Assembly (NCBI RefSeq): GCF_927798115.1 | Contig: NZ_CAKMMG010000002.1 | Span: 1-64,000 of the forward strand | DNA: 64,000 nucleotides | Reading direction: 5' to 3' | DNA from: Paenibacillus auburnensis | GTDB lineage: Bacteria > Bacillota > Bacilli > Paenibacillales > Paenibacillaceae | Shown here: positions 61,912 to 64,000 of the stretch, piece by piece | How positions within the stretch are numbered: position 1 is the first letter of the stretch | Layout of the letters: each line of letters opens with the position of its first letter | Position numbers and translations under genes: made by a program | Notes under the pieces: model-generated | The model's database searches: none | Seen by the model: only the letters and a program-made list of their open reading frames with translations | What the model was told of the DNA's origin: nothing

Positions 61912-62880
61912 TTATGACTTCCGTACAGGCCTAATATACTTCCAAAACCGCTCCGGATTATGATAAAAGTAAATTATTCTCCCGGGGGAAGTATCAAAGC
62001 AGTAACCGGTGCCTGCAAAATCAAAAGTTGCCATTGCCTTTTCCATCTTTTCCTCTACACTGCGGTTTTCCTGCTCATAATCAAACGGTCCGTGTTCAAA
62101 AACAATATACTCAGCTTCGGGAACATCAATCATTAGCATTTGTGATGGTACTTCACCATCATAATCAACAGGAAGTCGGACACCATAACACTCTGTACGC
62201 GGAATCCCCCAATCGCAGAGTCTACCGTCCGGGTCATTAATGTACGCCATGATTTGACCGTTGCTGCTGTTAGATTCGCTCCCGCCATCATCATCCAATT
62301 TGCCCTTGATACTATCAAGTAAGCCGCAAATGGTTTCGCAGTCCTGGCCCGGAATTAGACTTTGCTTTTGCCAAAAATCCCAATACCCGTTACTCTCATA
62401 GTTTTTAATGTGTAGAAATTTGTGTGCAGGAATGGTCACAAAATAAATTTTGACATCAGCCCTAGATTTCATCATACCAATCTCTCCAAATCCGAAAAAG
62501 TAGCGGTCGAAAGGGTTTATTTTGGTTCGAAGAACAACAGGCTTAGGCTTTTTACGGTATTCACTTGGAGTTACACCATACGTTCCCTTGAAAGCTCTGG
62601 TAAAAGCCTCATGTGATGAGAAGCCATAATCAAAAGCAATATCCAAAATGCTTTTGTCGCTATCCCGCACCTCTTTTAGCGCAAAGGCTAATTTTCTATG
62701 CCGCAGATATTCTTTAAATTGCATACCGGATATTTGTTTGAATTTTCTTGTGGTATGAAATTCGGAATAACCCAGCTTGCGGGAGAGACACCTTAGTGTT
62801 ATGGCTTCACAGTTATGATGTTTAATACATACGTCAATTTCATCAACGATCATTTGGATTTGCTTGTGCCACTCGTACAT
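61912..62880 (-). CDS. AraC-family regulator with GyrI-like C-terminus (Rob-like)
   Basis: 322 residues. N-terminal AraC HTH at about 1-110 (ITLRCLSRKLGYSEFHTTRKFKQISG; FDYGFSSHEAFTRAFKGTYGVTPSEYRK). The C-terminal region (about 135-322; PSQMLMIDVPEAEYIVFEHGPFDYEQENRS) is the GyrI/effector-binding type found in Rob-like proteins. Only weak GGTG before the ATG. A separate transcription unit, with its terminator just after it. Its regulon is unknown. Confidence 0.85.
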   Translation of the reverse strand: MYEWHKQIQMIVDEIDVCIKHHNCEAITLRCLSRKLGYSEFHTTRKFKQISGMQFKEYLRHRKLAFALKEVRDSDKSILDIAFDYGFSSHEAFTRAFKGTYGVTPSEYRKKPKPVVLRTKINPFDRYFFGFGEIGMMKSRADVKIYFVTIPAHKFLHIKNYESNGYWDFWQKQSLIPGQDCETICGLLDSIKGKLDDDGGSESNSSNGQIMAYINDPDGRLCDWGIPRTECYGVRLPVDYDGEVPSQMLMIDVPEAEYIVFEHGPFDYEQENRSVEEKMEKAMATFDFAGTGYCFDTSPGRIIYFYHNPERFWKYIRPVRKS

Positions 62881-62977
62881 TTATCCGCTCACCCCGTTCC
62901 ATCCGCCCTATAATCATTATAGAGAAATGGAAATCGCATTACTTGATTTTACTTGCGGAAAAGACTTTTTTAGCGGA

Positions 62978-63358
62978 TTAAGACTTCCGTTTGCCTGCGG
63001 CTTTTTTAATATTTTCTGCAGCTCTGAATTTAACAATCCGGCTGATCAAATCATAAGGCAGCGGCTGATTAAGGGGGAACTGAACGGAGCCCTTGGCACC
63101 TTTATAACCTGACAGCTCCTCTTGAAAAGCTTCAATCCCCTGCGGGGCCGGGTAAAATCCGATGTGCTTCTTGAACGCCGCAAAATGTACCAGATTGCCA
63201 TGCAGCTCAAAAGTGGGCATCTGATAGCTGATCTTCTCTTTCGCTTCAGGCGCCGCCTCATGAATCACTTGTCTTACCCTCTCAAGCAGGTCTTGTACCT
63301 CGGGTGCTGCTTTGGCAATATAATCGTCAATGGATTCGTAAGAGATTTTGTCTTCCAT
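62978..63358 (-). CDS. DUF1801/YdhG-family protein
   Basis: 126 residues. The pattern SYESIDDYIAKAAPEVQDLLERVRQVI, ISYQMPTFELHGNLVHFAAFKKHIGFYPA and PLPYDLISRIVKFRAAE is diagnostic of the DUF1801/YdhG-YfiT family (an iron-chaperone-like beta fold). GAGG is 8 bases before the ATG. Cytosolic; role not established. It ends with a basic tail (KKAAGKRKS). Confidence 0.88.
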   Translation of the reverse strand: MEDKISYESIDDYIAKAAPEVQDLLERVRQVIHEAAPEAKEKISYQMPTFELHGNLVHFAAFKKHIGFYPAPQGIEAFQEELSGYKGAKGSVQFPLNQPLPYDLISRIVKFRAAENIKKAAGKRKS

Positions 63359-63441
63359 TCTGTCATCCTCCTGCTCACTTTTTTCAAAGTTTCAATACAC
63401 CCGTCGCTGATGGATATGGCCCGTTATCCATATTTGCGGCT

Positions 63442-64000
63442 TTAGTCAGTAATAACATTTATGATTCTGCCTTTTGGCCGGTTATTCTCGTTCGGGTACC
63501 CTAAGGCATTATTAACGAACAAACAGCCGTTGCTCTTATACGAATGATTAAGGTGGACATGACCGGAACACCATACCTTGCCATCTATTTGGCCGAAATA
63601 TCCGGAACCGTCAAAATAATAACATCCGCTGATAGGATCACCAGCATGCTCCGCCGAAATCTGCGACCAATCCGGGCTCACATGCGTGATAATAACGTCA
63701 CTATCATGGATGATCCTGTCCAGCTTCTCTTTCTGCTCCCAAAAAAACTCCATCGGGCGCCGCGGCGAACCAATCGTATAGTTGCGGTCGTTCATTTGCC
63801 TCTCCCAAATATCCATCATAAAGTTCAGGCTTTTCCCCAATACATTCATTCCATAAGAGAAATCGTACCACATTCCGACTCCCCCATACCTTACGCCATC
63901 CCACTCAAAAATGTCCCCTTCCAGATAGTGAACACCCTCTATACCGGAAGCTAACGACTTCATTTCTGACCAGCGGTTCATTGAGGTCTGAAGCTTATAA
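63442..64000 (-). CDS. Metallophosphoesterase, N-terminus cut off by the window
   Basis: Partial gene. The reading frame stays open past the window end (upstream codons continue YKLQTS before MNRWSE), so the ATG near 63981 is not a reliable start. The visible C-terminal part holds HVSPDW and the late metal site CSGHVHLNHSY. The N-terminal DxH, GD and GNHE motifs of the calcineurin-like fold would lie outside. The ligands shown match a two-metal phosphoesterase; substrate unknown. Confidence 0.75.
   Translation of the reverse strand, partial: YKLQTSMNRWSEMKSLASGIEGVHYLEGDIFEWDGVRYGGVGMWYDFSYGMNVLGKSLNFMMDIWERQMNDRNYTIGSPRRPMEFFWEQKEKLDRIIHDSDVIITHVSPDWSQISAEHAGDPISGCYYFDGSGYFGQIDGKVWCSGHVHLNHSYKSNGCLFVNNALGYPNENNRPKGRIINVITD

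Noticed and set aside
61912..62880. AraC regulator as part of a MerR-GGDEF operon
   Set aside because: It is upstream on the same strand but separated from the next genes by its own terminator and sequence; no shared transcript is evident.
1..64000. Mobile elements, CRISPR arrays, tRNA or rRNA genes
   Set aside because: No transposase, integrase, spacer-repeat array or RNA gene pattern was seen by eye; a tool-based scan could still find a short one.

Overview
The window looks like chromosomal DNA from a Paenibacillus-like, endospore-forming Firmicute. This is inferred from strong AGGAGG-type ribosome binding sites with frequent GTG/TTG starts, two very large surface proteins ending in three SLH repeats, a dck-dgk pair very close to the Bacillus enzymes, a Btr/Feu-like siderophore locus with Fur boxes, LuxR/NarL two-component pairs and an AprX-like protease. 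No phage, transposase, insertion sequence, CRISPR, rRNA or tRNA was seen. Most genes are on the minus strand in short operons closed by intrinsic terminators.

Layout. 1-2.2 kb: a small membrane protein and the deoxynucleoside kinase pair dck/dgk. 2.3-11.6 kb: a 2639-residue SLH-anchored beta-propeller protein made with a secreted protein carrying a copper-amine-oxidase-N-like domain, behind a long, possibly structured leader. 11.9-15.5 kb: a cytochrome P450, a NarL-type response regulator, and a membrane histidine kinase whose 3' end overlaps the regulator gene convergently. 15.7-19.5 kb: an APH-fold phosphotransferase and the two-gene carboxynorspermidine/carboxyspermidine polyamine pathway. 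19.9-25.1 kb: a LnrJKLMN-like two-component plus ABC-2 exporter locus. 25.2-29.9 kb: siderophore esterase, two FecCD permeases and a Btr-like AraC regulator with two Fur boxes. 29.9-34.4 kb: an Sm-like small protein with a ClpP paralogue, an ECF sigma factor with an epimerase, and a chemoreceptor. 34.6-41.8 kb: a VOC protein, a second large SLH protein (choice-of-anchor I type) and a GT4 glycosyltransferase. 40.7-44.6 kb: a hybrid kinase with HPt plus an HD-GYP regulator, probably a c-di-GMP phosphorelay. 44.8-48.0 kb: two GNAT acetyltransferases around a WYL regulator, and another GT4 enzyme. 48.4-56 kb: a small lipoprotein, a UbiD-like decarboxylase, an FAD monooxygenase-like protein, a Lys/Ala-rich small protein divergent from an AprX-like subtilase, and an amidase. 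56-60.9 kb: a UvrA paralogue with a nucleotidyltransferase, divergent from an AraC regulator with a GyrI-like C-terminus. 60.9-64 kb: a MerR-GGDEF fusion, another AraC/GyrI-like regulator, a DUF1801 protein and a truncated metallophosphoesterase.

The genes fit a soil bacterium's envelope and environment-sensing repertoire: surface display, iron uptake, drug or envelope-stress export, c-di-GMP signalling and polyamines. The most unusual items are the MerR-GGDEF fusion, the UvrA-paralogue/nucleotidyltransferase/AraC-GyrI cluster, the Lys-rich protein facing the subtilase, the leader of the copper-amine-oxidase-like gene, and overlapping convergent gene ends, one of which has an intrinsic terminator inside the opposing gene.
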